The notes below the pieces were generated by a model. That model saw only the letters and a program-made list of their open reading frames with translations, was not told the DNA's origin and ran no database searches. Made by a program: the position numbers and the translations under genes. Shown piece by piece: positions 40,171 to 47,178 of a stretch of 54,300 nt of DNA; positions within the stretch are counted from its first letter, which is position 1, and each line of letters opens with the position of its first letter. The stretch lies in IMG/VR virus record IMGVR_UViG_3300005290_000037, positions 1 to 54,300 of that record; one strand, given 5' to 3'. The DNA is from a virus.

Positions 40171-40572
40171 ATGGCTAATCACAGAGAAGAGTGGACGAAG
40201 GCTGTCACGAAACTTCAAATGACAAAAGCAGTTCAGTCAAAATACAAGGCTGTAAAGGTCACCGTGGACGGGATCGTCTTCGACAGCAAGCGTGAGGCGG
40301 CTCGCTACCACGAATTAAAGCTGATGGAGAAGGCCGGCAAGATTCGCAATCTGCGTCTTCAGACGCGCTGGCCGCTGGTGGTTCAGAAGGATGGCGAGTT
40401 GTCTGTGCTCGCCGGCGTGCAAGTCGGTGTCTACATGTCCGATTTCGATTATGAAGAACTCCCTAGCGGCGCCTATGTGGTGGAAGATTCCAAAGGCGTC
40501 AGAACCGCGTTGTATCGCTGGAAGGCGAAGCATATGGCGATTCAGTATGGCATTCAGATCCGAGAAGTCTAG
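40171..40572 (+). CDS. DUF1064 nuclease-like protein
   Basis: 133 aa from ATG 40171. KYKAVKVTVDGIVFDSKREAARYHELKLMEKAGKIRNLRLQ followed by YMSDFDYEELPSGAYVVEDSKGVRT and YRWKAKHMAIQYGIQIREV matches the DUF1064 pattern: D ... E/D-x-K of a PD-(D/E)XK-type fold. Proteins of this family are common in phage replication regions and are suspected to resolve or trim DNA structures. An upstream frame from 40105 is rejected because it covers the membrane peptide. Confidence 0.8.
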   Translation: MANHREEWTKAVTKLQMTKAVQSKYKAVKVTVDGIVFDSKREAARYHELKLMEKAGKIRNLRLQTRWPLVVQKDGELSVLAGVQVGVYMSDFDYEELPSGAYVVEDSKGVRTALYRWKAKHMAIQYGIQIREV

Positions 40573-40611
40573 GGATGTGGCGCAAGCCTTGACGGCGATC
40601 GGGGTGAAAAC

Positions 40612-40899
40612 ATGAAACCAGTGTGTGTGCCTTGCCAGCGGTTTTTCAGGCCAGAGCGGAACGGCTACTACTTTATCGAGGGGATGCCCACACAAGGGCG
40701 CCCATTGCCAGGCACTCAAGAGCCTCACCATTGGCAACCTTACAAGCTTTGGGTTGGTGACCTCTGGCAATGTGACGGCTGCGGCGCGCAGATCGTGAGC
40801 GGTGTTGGATCTCGACCACTCGGCGAGCATTACGAGTCAGATTTCGCTGAGCAGGTCACACGAACTGGCGCCTCGCAATTACAGGTCAATGATTGTTAG
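40612..40899 (+). CDS. Conserved phage zinc protein
   Basis: 95 aa with a purine-rich ribosome site (GGGGTGAAAAC). CVPCQRFF and CDGCGAQI give two CxxC zinc pairs around a Trp-rich centre (EPHHWQPYKLWVGDLWQC). The same arrangement recurs in many environmental phages, but I know no function. Its end (LQVNDC) is 96 bp from the TnpB stop and marks the right edge of that mobile unit. Confidence 0.65.
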   Translation: MKPVCVPCQRFFRPERNGYYFIEGMPTQGRPLPGTQEPHHWQPYKLWVGDLWQCDGCGAQIVSGVGSRPLGEHYESDFAEQVTRTGASQLQVNDC

Positions 40900-41014
40900 G
40901 TTGGGTAGGCCCCCGGCCGCCCGAAGGGGTAGCCCCGTGAAAGTCCGAAGGGGTGAGGTAAACGGCTCTACGGCCAAGGCCGATAGCTTTCCGCCTAGCT
41001 CGCTGTAGCGAGCT
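40900..41014 (-). ncRNA. Candidate omega-RNA and right end of the TnpB element
   Basis: Downstream of tnpB on the minus strand, partly inside its last codons. Stem AGCTCGCT (40997-41004) with AGCGAGCT (41007-41014); GGGG-TAG-CCCC (40926-40936); and the repeat CCGAAGGGGT at 40921-40930 and 40945-40954. TnpB omega-RNAs characteristically span the tnpB 3' end and finish at the element's right edge, where the guide begins. The boundary is probably near 40900-40906. It cannot be placed exactly by eye. Confidence 0.65.
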
Positions 41015-42083
41015 GGCAGGTCTGAGGCGGGCTTACGAGCCGCCCAAGCCTTGAGAGATTCAAGGCAGCGTTGAAATCAGCGTTCGTCGAGTAGCCACAA
41101 TGCACACACCGGAAAAAGGCTTGATCTCGTCGATTGGCTTTCTCGCAATGACCGCACGCGCTACAGGTGCGGCTCGTGTTGCGGGGATCGACCAACGCGA
41201 CTGGAACGCCGGAGAGTGTAGCTTTGTACTCGATAAACGCGCGCAGTTGATAGAACGCCCAGCCGGAGTGCTTGGCGCGGTGCTTCCGCCTAACCGTTGT
41301 CCGCGATCGGATGTGCGTCAGGTCTTCCAACGCAATACCTCGCTTCGTGTCTTTAGCGGTAGTGACGATCTGCTTACTGATGCAGTGGTTCTGGTGGCGT
41401 CGAAAGCGGGCCTCTCGGCCGGCCAGATTCCTCAGTCGTTTCTTGGCGCCTCGCGTTCCTTTGCGTTGGAGGCTTCGCCGGTTCCTATGGTGGCGTCGCC
41501 GCACACGTTCGACTGTTGTTCCGCTGTGCGTCGTACCGTCGCTGTCGGTTGCCAAGTTGACGATACCCAAGTCAATGCCGAGAAAATCGGACGGAGTGAT
41601 AGGGGCACCGTCAGGAACCACGATACTCGCGTACAGATAGAACTTCCCGTCTCTGAGGACGAGATCGCATTGTCCTTTCAGGCGGTCGAATCGCGCCCGT
41701 TGATACTCGCCGAACATCAACGGAACGAGCTGTCGGCCATCCAGGGTCAACAGGCTTACGGTGTCCATGCCTTTGAAGGACATCAACCGCTCGTCAAGCG
41801 TGATTGCGCCGTCAGGTCGAAATTTCGGACAGACGGTCTTGTCTCGCGCGAAGCATTCGACGGCCTTTCCGATGGCGCGCACAGCCATCTGGCTCGACAA
41901 ACCGAATCGTTTCCGCAATTCGTAGTAGACGAGTTTGTGAATGCTCGGCTGACTGCGTACGCCAGCCTGAAAGCCTGCCCTAGCCGCATAAGTGGCCGCA
42001 GCGTTGAAGGCGCGCATCGTGGCCCGCAGTTGCGACGATTGAATAACTGTCGGCAGAAGCCGCAATTGCAGCGTCAGTATCAA
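40995..42083 (-). CDS. tnpB: TnpB, RNA-guided nuclease (IS605/IS1341 type), orphan
   Basis: 362 aa, TTG start. All three RuvC catalytic residues are present: D in FLGIDLGIVNLATD, E in GIALEDLTHIRSR and D in CGYSTNADFNAALNLSR, plus the four-Cys zinc knuckle CSACGHCEKANRRDQAFFRCVHC. It is therefore likely active as an omega-RNA-guided DNA nuclease, the ancestor type of Cas12. No TnpA transposase is nearby, so the unit would need one from elsewhere. Coding strand is opposite to the surrounding operon. The left end with its hairpin follows at 42084-42119. Confidence 0.93.
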   Translation of the reverse strand: MILTLQLRLLPTVIQSSQLRATMRAFNAAATYAARAGFQAGVRSQPSIHKLVYYELRKRFGLSSQMAVRAIGKAVECFARDKTVCPKFRPDGAITLDERLMSFKGMDTVSLLTLDGRQLVPLMFGEYQRARFDRLKGQCDLVLRDGKFYLYASIVVPDGAPITPSDFLGIDLGIVNLATDSDGTTHSGTTVERVRRRHHRNRRSLQRKGTRGAKKRLRNLAGREARFRRHQNHCISKQIVTTAKDTKRGIALEDLTHIRSRTTVRRKHRAKHSGWAFYQLRAFIEYKATLSGVPVALVDPRNTSRTCSACGHCEKANRRDQAFFRCVHCGYSTNADFNAALNLSRLGRLVSPPQTCQLATAS

Positions 42084-42119
42084 GGCTTACAGTGTAGGAT
42101 AGATTCTATCCGTAATCAA
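42084..42119 (-). mobile_element. Left end of TnpB element with hairpin and TAM-like site
   Basis: GGATAGATTCTATCC (42097-42111) is a 7-bp inverted repeat of the type recognised at IS605 ends. Outside it, TTGAT on the minus strand (42115-42119) matches the TAM of ISDra2-type elements, the expected left flank. With the right end near 40900, the element is about 1.2 kb. Insertion is between the zinc protein (40612-40899) and the gene at 42134. Confidence 0.55.
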
Positions 42120-42133
42120 TCTAGGCGGGCGCT

Positions 42134-42397
42134 ATGAGCCGCAAAAAGAAACAACCCGACCCTGACGTGATTCGCTTAACCAACCTGAGTGCCAAGGTGG
42201 TTTCGAGTTTCACGATTACCAACGTCAGTGAGGCCGACATCCGGATGCTGCATGAGGGCCGCGTGCCTGACTGGATCATCCAGACAGCGGATTATTACTT
42301 GCGCGACAACCCGAAGCCATCGGACATCGATCCGGCGTTCTTCAAGGCGCGGGAAGAAGAACAGGCCGCCGACGCGGTAGCACGGGACGTGGCGTGA
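42134..42397 (+). CDS. Small protein, unknown
   Basis: 87 aa. Lys-rich start (MSRKKKQPDPDVIRL), then VVSSFTITNVSEADIRMLHEGRVPDWIIQTADYYLRD and an acidic end. It is the first gene after the TnpB unit, whose left end is 14 bp upstream. No recognised family. Confidence 0.6.
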   Translation: MSRKKKQPDPDVIRLTNLSAKVVSSFTITNVSEADIRMLHEGRVPDWIIQTADYYLRDNPKPSDIDPAFFKAREEEQAADAVARDVA

Positions 42398-42448
42398 CTC
42401 TCAGGCAGTCCATTCGCGTATAAGGATTCTCATGGTTCGAAGGCTCAA

Positions 42449-43267
42449 ATGACTGAAGCAAAAGATGTTGGGCTCCTCGGGACGCTGATCGAGCGAGTTC
42501 GCATCCAACTACAAGCCTACGCAACCGATAGGCATATCGCTGGCGACTTCGATCAAGAAGCAGAAGCGAATCGAAACATCAACGAATTAGGCGCTCTGGC
42601 GCTCCCCACGGCCCCACCACAACAGGAGAGTCTTGTGATGACGGCTGAACTGATGCGATGGATCGATCAGCGGTTCGCGCGGTCCACGACGACCGAACGT
42701 GACAAGGCGCTGCTGAACGATCTGAGCCAATGGATCGCGAAAATGCAGTGCGTGCCCCCGGCCCCACCACAGGGACAGGAACAGCTCCAGCAAATCGTGA
42801 AATACCTGCACGATGGCGAGTATCGAAACCGGGAGGATTGGGGTTCGCAAGGACTCGACTCAGCGGAAGTAGCGATCCAATGGCTGCTTGCGAATCGGTT
42901 GGCGGCCTCTCCACCCGCGCAGGCCCAGGAGCAGGAACCTGAGATCGATTTGAGCGAGGTGGACTGTCCCCACTGTAACGGAATCGGAAAGATCATTCGT
43001 GCGTATAAACCGGCACCCGCGCAGGCCCAGGAGCACGACCTAGATGGCGGTGATTTATTGGCGCGAGCACGCGAACTCGCAAAGGCACACAAGGCGAAGG
43101 CGGCAATTGTCGAACATCCCGACGGAACTATGACGCTGAACGAGTCGGCAATCATCGCATTACAAGCCAAGGAAATCAGGCTCTTGCGGGATCGGTGTGC
43201 ATCACTCGAACGGTTGGCGGCGGCTCCCCCGGCCCAGGGGTGGCCACAAGACAAGGAATCGAAATGA
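42449..43267 (+). CDS. Modular repeat protein with PPAQ/QEQ linkers and a zinc site
   Basis: 272 aa. Several short blocks, each ending in a similar tail (PTAPPQQESL, PPAPPQGQEQ, ASPPAQAQEQEP, PAPAQAQEHDL, AAAPPAQGWP), alternate with unrelated helical segments. A CPHCNGIG zinc knuckle occurs near residue 173. AAGG precedes the ATG by about 6 nt. It looks like successive short proteins joined, each with its C-terminal tail kept. Function unknown. Confidence 0.65.
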   Translation: MTEAKDVGLLGTLIERVRIQLQAYATDRHIAGDFDQEAEANRNINELGALALPTAPPQQESLVMTAELMRWIDQRFARSTTTERDKALLNDLSQWIAKMQCVPPAPPQGQEQLQQIVKYLHDGEYRNREDWGSQGLDSAEVAIQWLLANRLAASPPAQAQEQEPEIDLSEVDCPHCNGIGKIIRAYKPAPAQAQEHDLDGGDLLARARELAKAHKAKAAIVEHPDGTMTLNESAIIALQAKEIRLLRDRCASLERLAAAPPAQGWPQDKESK

Positions 43268-43470
43268 CGAGCGACGAAGAGTTCAGGCTGGCGAATCACG
43301 CGTTTGAGTTGATGCCGCTGCCGATGCGCGAGGACGTGTTACAGCGGTTCGCGAAGTTGCGGTATCCCAATGTTCGCGATCGGTTCTTTGAGGCTGTCCA
43401 CGCGTCGATTAGGCTCCCGGCGCCGCCGCGCGCCGCTCAGGAGCAGCCAAACAGTACAGAGAAGCGTTAG
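43264..43470 (+). CDS. Small protein with the recurring C-terminal tail
   Basis: 68 aa from ATG 43264 in an ATGA overlap. Helical (ANHAFELMPLPMREDVLQRFAKLRYPNVRDRFFEAV), ending in RAAQEQPN, the same kind of tail found in the previous gene and in the gene at 44305. Function unknown. Confidence 0.6.
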   Translation: MTSDEEFRLANHAFELMPLPMREDVLQRFAKLRYPNVRDRFFEAVHASIRLPAPPRAAQEQPNSTEKR

Positions 43471-43532
43471 CGCGCGTGGACACGATGGATGGTTAGCGAT
43501 TTCTTCTTACCGCATCGACCGAACGGAGATAC

Positions 43533-44273
43533 GTGACGCCTTATTACGAACAGAGCGGAGTGACGATTTACCACGGCGGGGCGCTCGCGGTGCTGGATAT
43601 GTGGGAAGGGTTTCGTTCTCAGTCATTCGACTTGCTGCTCACCGATCCGCCCTACGGCATTAGAGAGGCCAGATCGAATAACAAATCACGAAGCGCTCTC
43701 GCTGTGTCTAGGGATTATGGCGTGTCGTCATGGGACGACAGGCCGGCGCATGAGGCGATTGCGATGGCCCGACGATTCTGCCGATGGCAGATCGTATTCG
43801 GCGGGAATTATTATGACCTTCCCGCCTCTCGGTGCTGGTTGGTGTGGGACAAGGAAAACGGCGCCAATGATTTCGCTGACTGCGAACTCGCGTGGACGAA
43901 TCTGGATAAGGCTATTCGCCGAATCGTCTATCGCTGGCAAGGCATGTTGCAAGAGCCTGGAATACCGCGCGAACTCCGTCAGCATCCGACGCAGAAGCCT
44001 GAGGCGGTGATGCGCTGGGCGCTCCTGCAAGCCCCTGAGAGCGTTCGAACAGTGCTCGACCCGTTCATGGGCAGCGGCACCACGCTTGTGGCTGCCAAGA
44101 GGCTGGGGCGTGTGGCGGTTGGTATTGAGCGAGAAGAGCGGTATTGCGAGATTGCCGCTCAACGACTACAACAGGAAGCTTTTGATTTCTCGCCTGAGAC
44201 GGATGAACCACGAACGCTGGACGCTGGAGATCCTGTCGGTCTATTAGGGTTGGAAGGTACGACGCGAGACTAA
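43533..44273 (+). CDS. DNA methyltransferase (DPPY class, D12-like order)
   Basis: 246 aa, GTG start with a GGAG ribosome site. Motif IV LLLTDPPYGIRE, then the SAM motif RTVLDPFMGSGTTLVAAKRLGRVAVGIERE near the end, with QHPTQKPEAVMRWALLQAPE before it. This is the gamma/beta-type order of many phage N6-adenine or N4-cytosine methyltransferases. With the gene at 38341 the phage carries two, neither beside a restriction gene, so protection against host restriction is the simplest reading. Confidence 0.85.
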   Translation: MTPYYEQSGVTIYHGGALAVLDMWEGFRSQSFDLLLTDPPYGIREARSNNKSRSALAVSRDYGVSSWDDRPAHEAIAMARRFCRWQIVFGGNYYDLPASRCWLVWDKENGANDFADCELAWTNLDKAIRRIVYRWQGMLQEPGIPRELRQHPTQKPEAVMRWALLQAPESVRTVLDPFMGSGTTLVAAKRLGRVAVGIEREERYCEIAAQRLQQEAFDFSPETDEPRTLDAGDPVGLLGLEGTTRD

Positions 44274-44304
44274 TTCTCTGTATTTTGTAGTTTGAGGATC
44301 CCCC

Positions 44305-44613
44305 ATGCCCCGACTCGATGAGATCGCCACCCACTTGAAAGTTGGTTATTGGTCGAAGCCACAACGAGCCGCTGACGATGTGAACTTTCTGGTGGCCGAG
44401 GTCCGATCCCTCCAGCAGCAACTCGCCGACGTGCGATCGTTCACCAAAACAACGGGCTCGGTTCGCAACGGCCTGTCTGACGACGTGGAGTGCGTGCGTG
44501 GGCTTCAAGAGCGTGTCAGGTTTACTGAATCGTTTGAGACGCTACAAAAGCAATTAGCCGAGGCCCAGCAGCAGATCGCGGCGCTGCGGCTCGCCGCTCA
44601 GGAGCAGCCGTGA
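44305..44613 (+). CDS. Coiled-coil protein with the recurring tail
   Basis: 102 aa. N-terminal domain (LDEIATHLKVGYWSKPQRAADDVNFL) followed by two heptad stretches (EVRSLQQQLADVRSF; LQKQLAEAQQQIAALRL), ending in AAQEQP like its neighbours. It probably forms dimers. Function unknown. Confidence 0.65.
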   Translation: MPRLDEIATHLKVGYWSKPQRAADDVNFLVAEVRSLQQQLADVRSFTKTTGSVRNGLSDDVECVRGLQERVRFTESFETLQKQLAEAQQQIAALRLAAQEQP

Positions 44614-44622
44614 GGAACGCTG

Positions 44623-44871
44623 GTGCTTGATCACGCTCGCCGATACCGCGGCCCTGATCGCCAGAAGCGCGCCACAAAGAGTTATGCCCCACGCACCGCC
44701 TGTCCGCAATGCACCTGTCTCGATTCGCGCGTGGTGGATCCTCGGCCGTTGATTGGCTTGGGTGACGGTAAGACGTACTGGCGAGCTCGCGAGTGCGTCC
44801 GGTGTGGGACCATCTACTCGACCGAAGAAATCCCCCGAGCCATCCTCTCGCGCACCTCAAAATCCGCCTAA
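44623..44871 (+). CDS. Zinc-ribbon protein
   Basis: 82 aa, GTG start. CPQCTCLDSRV ... ECVRCGTIYSTEE makes a four-Cys ribbon like those at the start of NrdR-type regulators, but without the ATP-cone. Basic N-terminus (RRYRGPDRQKRATK). A gap of 60 bp to the beta-helix gene holds no evident promoter. Confidence 0.6.
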   Translation: MLDHARRYRGPDRQKRATKSYAPRTACPQCTCLDSRVVDPRPLIGLGDGKTYWRARECVRCGTIYSTEEIPRAILSRTSKSA

Positions 44872-44931
44872 CAATTCACAACATATTGCGTTCCCGCACA
44901 GGATTCTCCGCACAATGCGAAGCGGATCCGT

Positions 44932-46221
44932 GTGAGTCGGAAGCATTATCACCTCGTGACCCTCGAGCAAATTATGAGCCGTGGACGCCGGAAACCGAAG
45001 CCCACACCAGAGCCACCCCCACCCCCACCCCTGCCAACGCCTACGCCTCCGGTCGACACGTCCTATGGTACGATCCTTGTGCCGCCATTTGATGGGACGG
45101 AAATCCTGATCGCGGCTGGTGCCAACATCCAGTCTGCGATTGATGCCGCTCCCAGTGGGACGCGGTTTCGCCTCCAGGCTGGGATTCATCCGATCCTAAG
45201 CGCGAAAGTCCCAAAGAACGGGACCGTGCTGATCGGCGAATACGGCGCGATTCTGGACGGGACGGGCTGGACGTCCCTCGACACCACCGCGGCGGCCTTT
45301 CGGGCGCATAACGAAGGCATCAACGACGTCACGATCAGCAACCTCGAGATCCGCAACATGCCGCAACAGGGGATTCACGCCTGCGGCAATCAATGCACGC
45401 CGAATAACACCGGCTGGATCATCGACCACTGTTACATCCACCACAACCGCTTTGCGGTGCAGACCGGCAGCAACGCGATCATCCGGTACAACCGACTCAC
45501 GGATAACGCCGCGCCCAGCGGGACGTCCGGCGCCTACAACATTGGCTTCGCGGACAATATCGAAGTCCTCCATAACGAGATTGCCCGGAATGGGGCTGAG
45601 ACGAAATTCGGGGATTGCACGCGGATTTGGTTCCACGACAACTGGGTGTATGCCCAGACGTATAACGGCACCTGGCTGGATGGCTGTGACGACACCGGCG
45701 CGGACGATGCCCACTATTCGGTCATCGAAAATAACGTCTACGAAGACATTCCAATCTTCTCGGTGTTTATCGAGATCAGCCGGTATGTGAAGGTCCGCAA
45801 CAACACCATTCGGCGCTCAGGGTGGGGCGGCGTGCAGGTGGGGACCGCGCATCACGTGCTCGTCGAGGGCAATTCCATCATCACGCCGGCGGGCGGCGCC
45901 TACGCCATTCAGTTGCGGGTCGATTGTGGCCGGCAGGACTTCGGGGCACTCGACTACGACCTGAAAAACAACACCATCCAAAACAACACGCTGGTGGGGG
46001 ACTATTCCGGGGCGATTACGGCCCTGGTCATTGATGAATCGCTGACGACCTGTGATCCGTCGTACCTCACCAACGCGAAGCAGAATAACTGGATCGGCAA
46101 TCACTATGACGTGTCCAATCCAGCGGCGGCGATCTTTGCGTGGGGCGTGAATCCCTCGCCGTCGAAGACGTTCGCGGAGTGGCAGGCGCTCGGGCAGGAT
46201 CTCGCGGGCTCGATCGCATGA
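44932..46221 (+). CDS. Right-handed beta-helix tail spike (pectate-lyase-like)
   Basis: 429 aa; GTG 44932, or ATG 44974 as the alternative start. A Pro-rich linker (PTPEPPPPPPLPTPTPPV) joins a short N-terminus to a long beta-helix whose rungs are visible as repeated N-D-V-T-I-S-N and I-I-R-Y-N-R-L/E-V-L-H-N-E-I turns (about residues 75-380). Beta-helix enzymes of this kind cleave or bind capsular and cell-surface polysaccharides. No signal peptide, so it fits a virion spike, in contrast to the gene at 28993. Confidence 0.8.
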   Translation: MSRKHYHLVTLEQIMSRGRRKPKPTPEPPPPPPLPTPTPPVDTSYGTILVPPFDGTEILIAAGANIQSAIDAAPSGTRFRLQAGIHPILSAKVPKNGTVLIGEYGAILDGTGWTSLDTTAAAFRAHNEGINDVTISNLEIRNMPQQGIHACGNQCTPNNTGWIIDHCYIHHNRFAVQTGSNAIIRYNRLTDNAAPSGTSGAYNIGFADNIEVLHNEIARNGAETKFGDCTRIWFHDNWVYAQTYNGTWLDGCDDTGADDAHYSVIENNVYEDIPIFSVFIEISRYVKVRNNTIRRSGWGGVQVGTAHHVLVEGNSIITPAGGAYAIQLRVDCGRQDFGALDYDLKNNTIQNNTLVGDYSGAITALVIDESLTTCDPSYLTNAKQNNWIGNHYDVSNPAAAIFAWGVNPSPSKTFAEWQALGQDLAGSIA

Positions 46222-47177
46222 TCTTCGACCGCGCGTGGTTTAACCGGCATCAACGTAGCCTCATGGCCGCGTGTCAGGTACCGGGGTTGGGCCGTGAACT
46301 ACGGGCTGCGCTCGGCCTGGACTTACCTGGCCGCGTCGTGCGGATCCTGCCGCACGCCTACGTCGTGCAAGATGGCCAGACACGAATGGCCGAGTTCCGC
46401 ACCAGTCCTCGGTTTGCCAGACGCCTCTACGCGGAGTATCTGCCGATCTGGAAGCTGGCCCATTGGTTTGACCAGCGCGTGGCCAACCCATTTATCCCGG
46501 CGTTGAATCTGGGATTCGATACGCTCACGGCCTACCCAGACCCGACGCCAGAAACCACGACGGTGGATGGCTATGTCGGGCGGATCGGCGTGAATGAAAC
46601 CTTTCCGACGATTGTCGCGGGGGCTGGGACTGGGGGCACGGATCATTCCAGCACGGACGTCTTTTGCTATCTGAAGGCGAGTGCGACGACCGACCAGTAC
46701 GATCAATTGCGGCGGTTATTTTTCCTCTTCGATACGTCCACGATTGGGGCGGGGTCCACGGTCAGCGCGGCGACGTGTTCACTCTGGGGGATTGGGAAAG
46801 ATGCGGGGTTAGGACAAACCGATCTCACGATTGTGTCCTCGAATCCCGCCACCAATTTGGAATTGATCGATGCGGACTTCAGCACGCTCGGCACCACCAC
46901 CTTTGGCTCTGTGGCCTTTGGTTCGTTTACCTCAAACAACACGGCGTATACAGATTTCACGCTGAACGCGAGCGGCCTGTCAGCGATTGCCAAGACCGGC
47001 GTGACGAAGTATGGGGCGCGGCTCGACTGGGACCGGTCGGGGACGTTCGGCGGCGTCTGGGGCACGGGGCTGACCGCCTATTACCAAGTCAACATGGTGG
47101 AGAACGCCAGCGGGACGGCGAAGGCGCCTAAACTCGTGGTCACGTTTAGCGGCCCGTTTCTGTTGGTGAGCAACTAG
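46218..47177 (+). CDS. Virion-associated protein with DNRLRE-like beta domain
   Basis: 319 aa from ATG 46218 in an ATGA overlap; an upstream frame from 46140 lies inside the spike gene. Residues 1-110 are helical/basic and the rest is a beta-sandwich with the DRLRE-type features LFFLFDTSTIGAGSTVSAATCSLWGIG. Following the spike and before the fibre, it is likely a receptor-binding or adaptor protein. Confidence 0.65.
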   Translation: MIFDRAWFNRHQRSLMAACQVPGLGRELRAALGLDLPGRVVRILPHAYVVQDGQTRMAEFRTSPRFARRLYAEYLPIWKLAHWFDQRVANPFIPALNLGFDTLTAYPDPTPETTTVDGYVGRIGVNETFPTIVAGAGTGGTDHSSTDVFCYLKASATTDQYDQLRRLFFLFDTSTIGAGSTVSAATCSLWGIGKDAGLGQTDLTIVSSNPATNLELIDADFSTLGTTTFGSVAFGSFTSNNTAYTDFTLNASGLSAIAKTGVTKYGARLDWDRSGTFGGVWGTGLTAYYQVNMVENASGTAKAPKLVVTFSGPFLLVSN

Positions 47178-47178
47178 C

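Noticed and set aside
41100-42137. Long 345-codon plus-strand frame opposite tnpB
   Set aside because: It is antisense to a TnpB with all catalytic motifs. The plus-strand translation has no recognisable domain and arises from the GC-rich complement.
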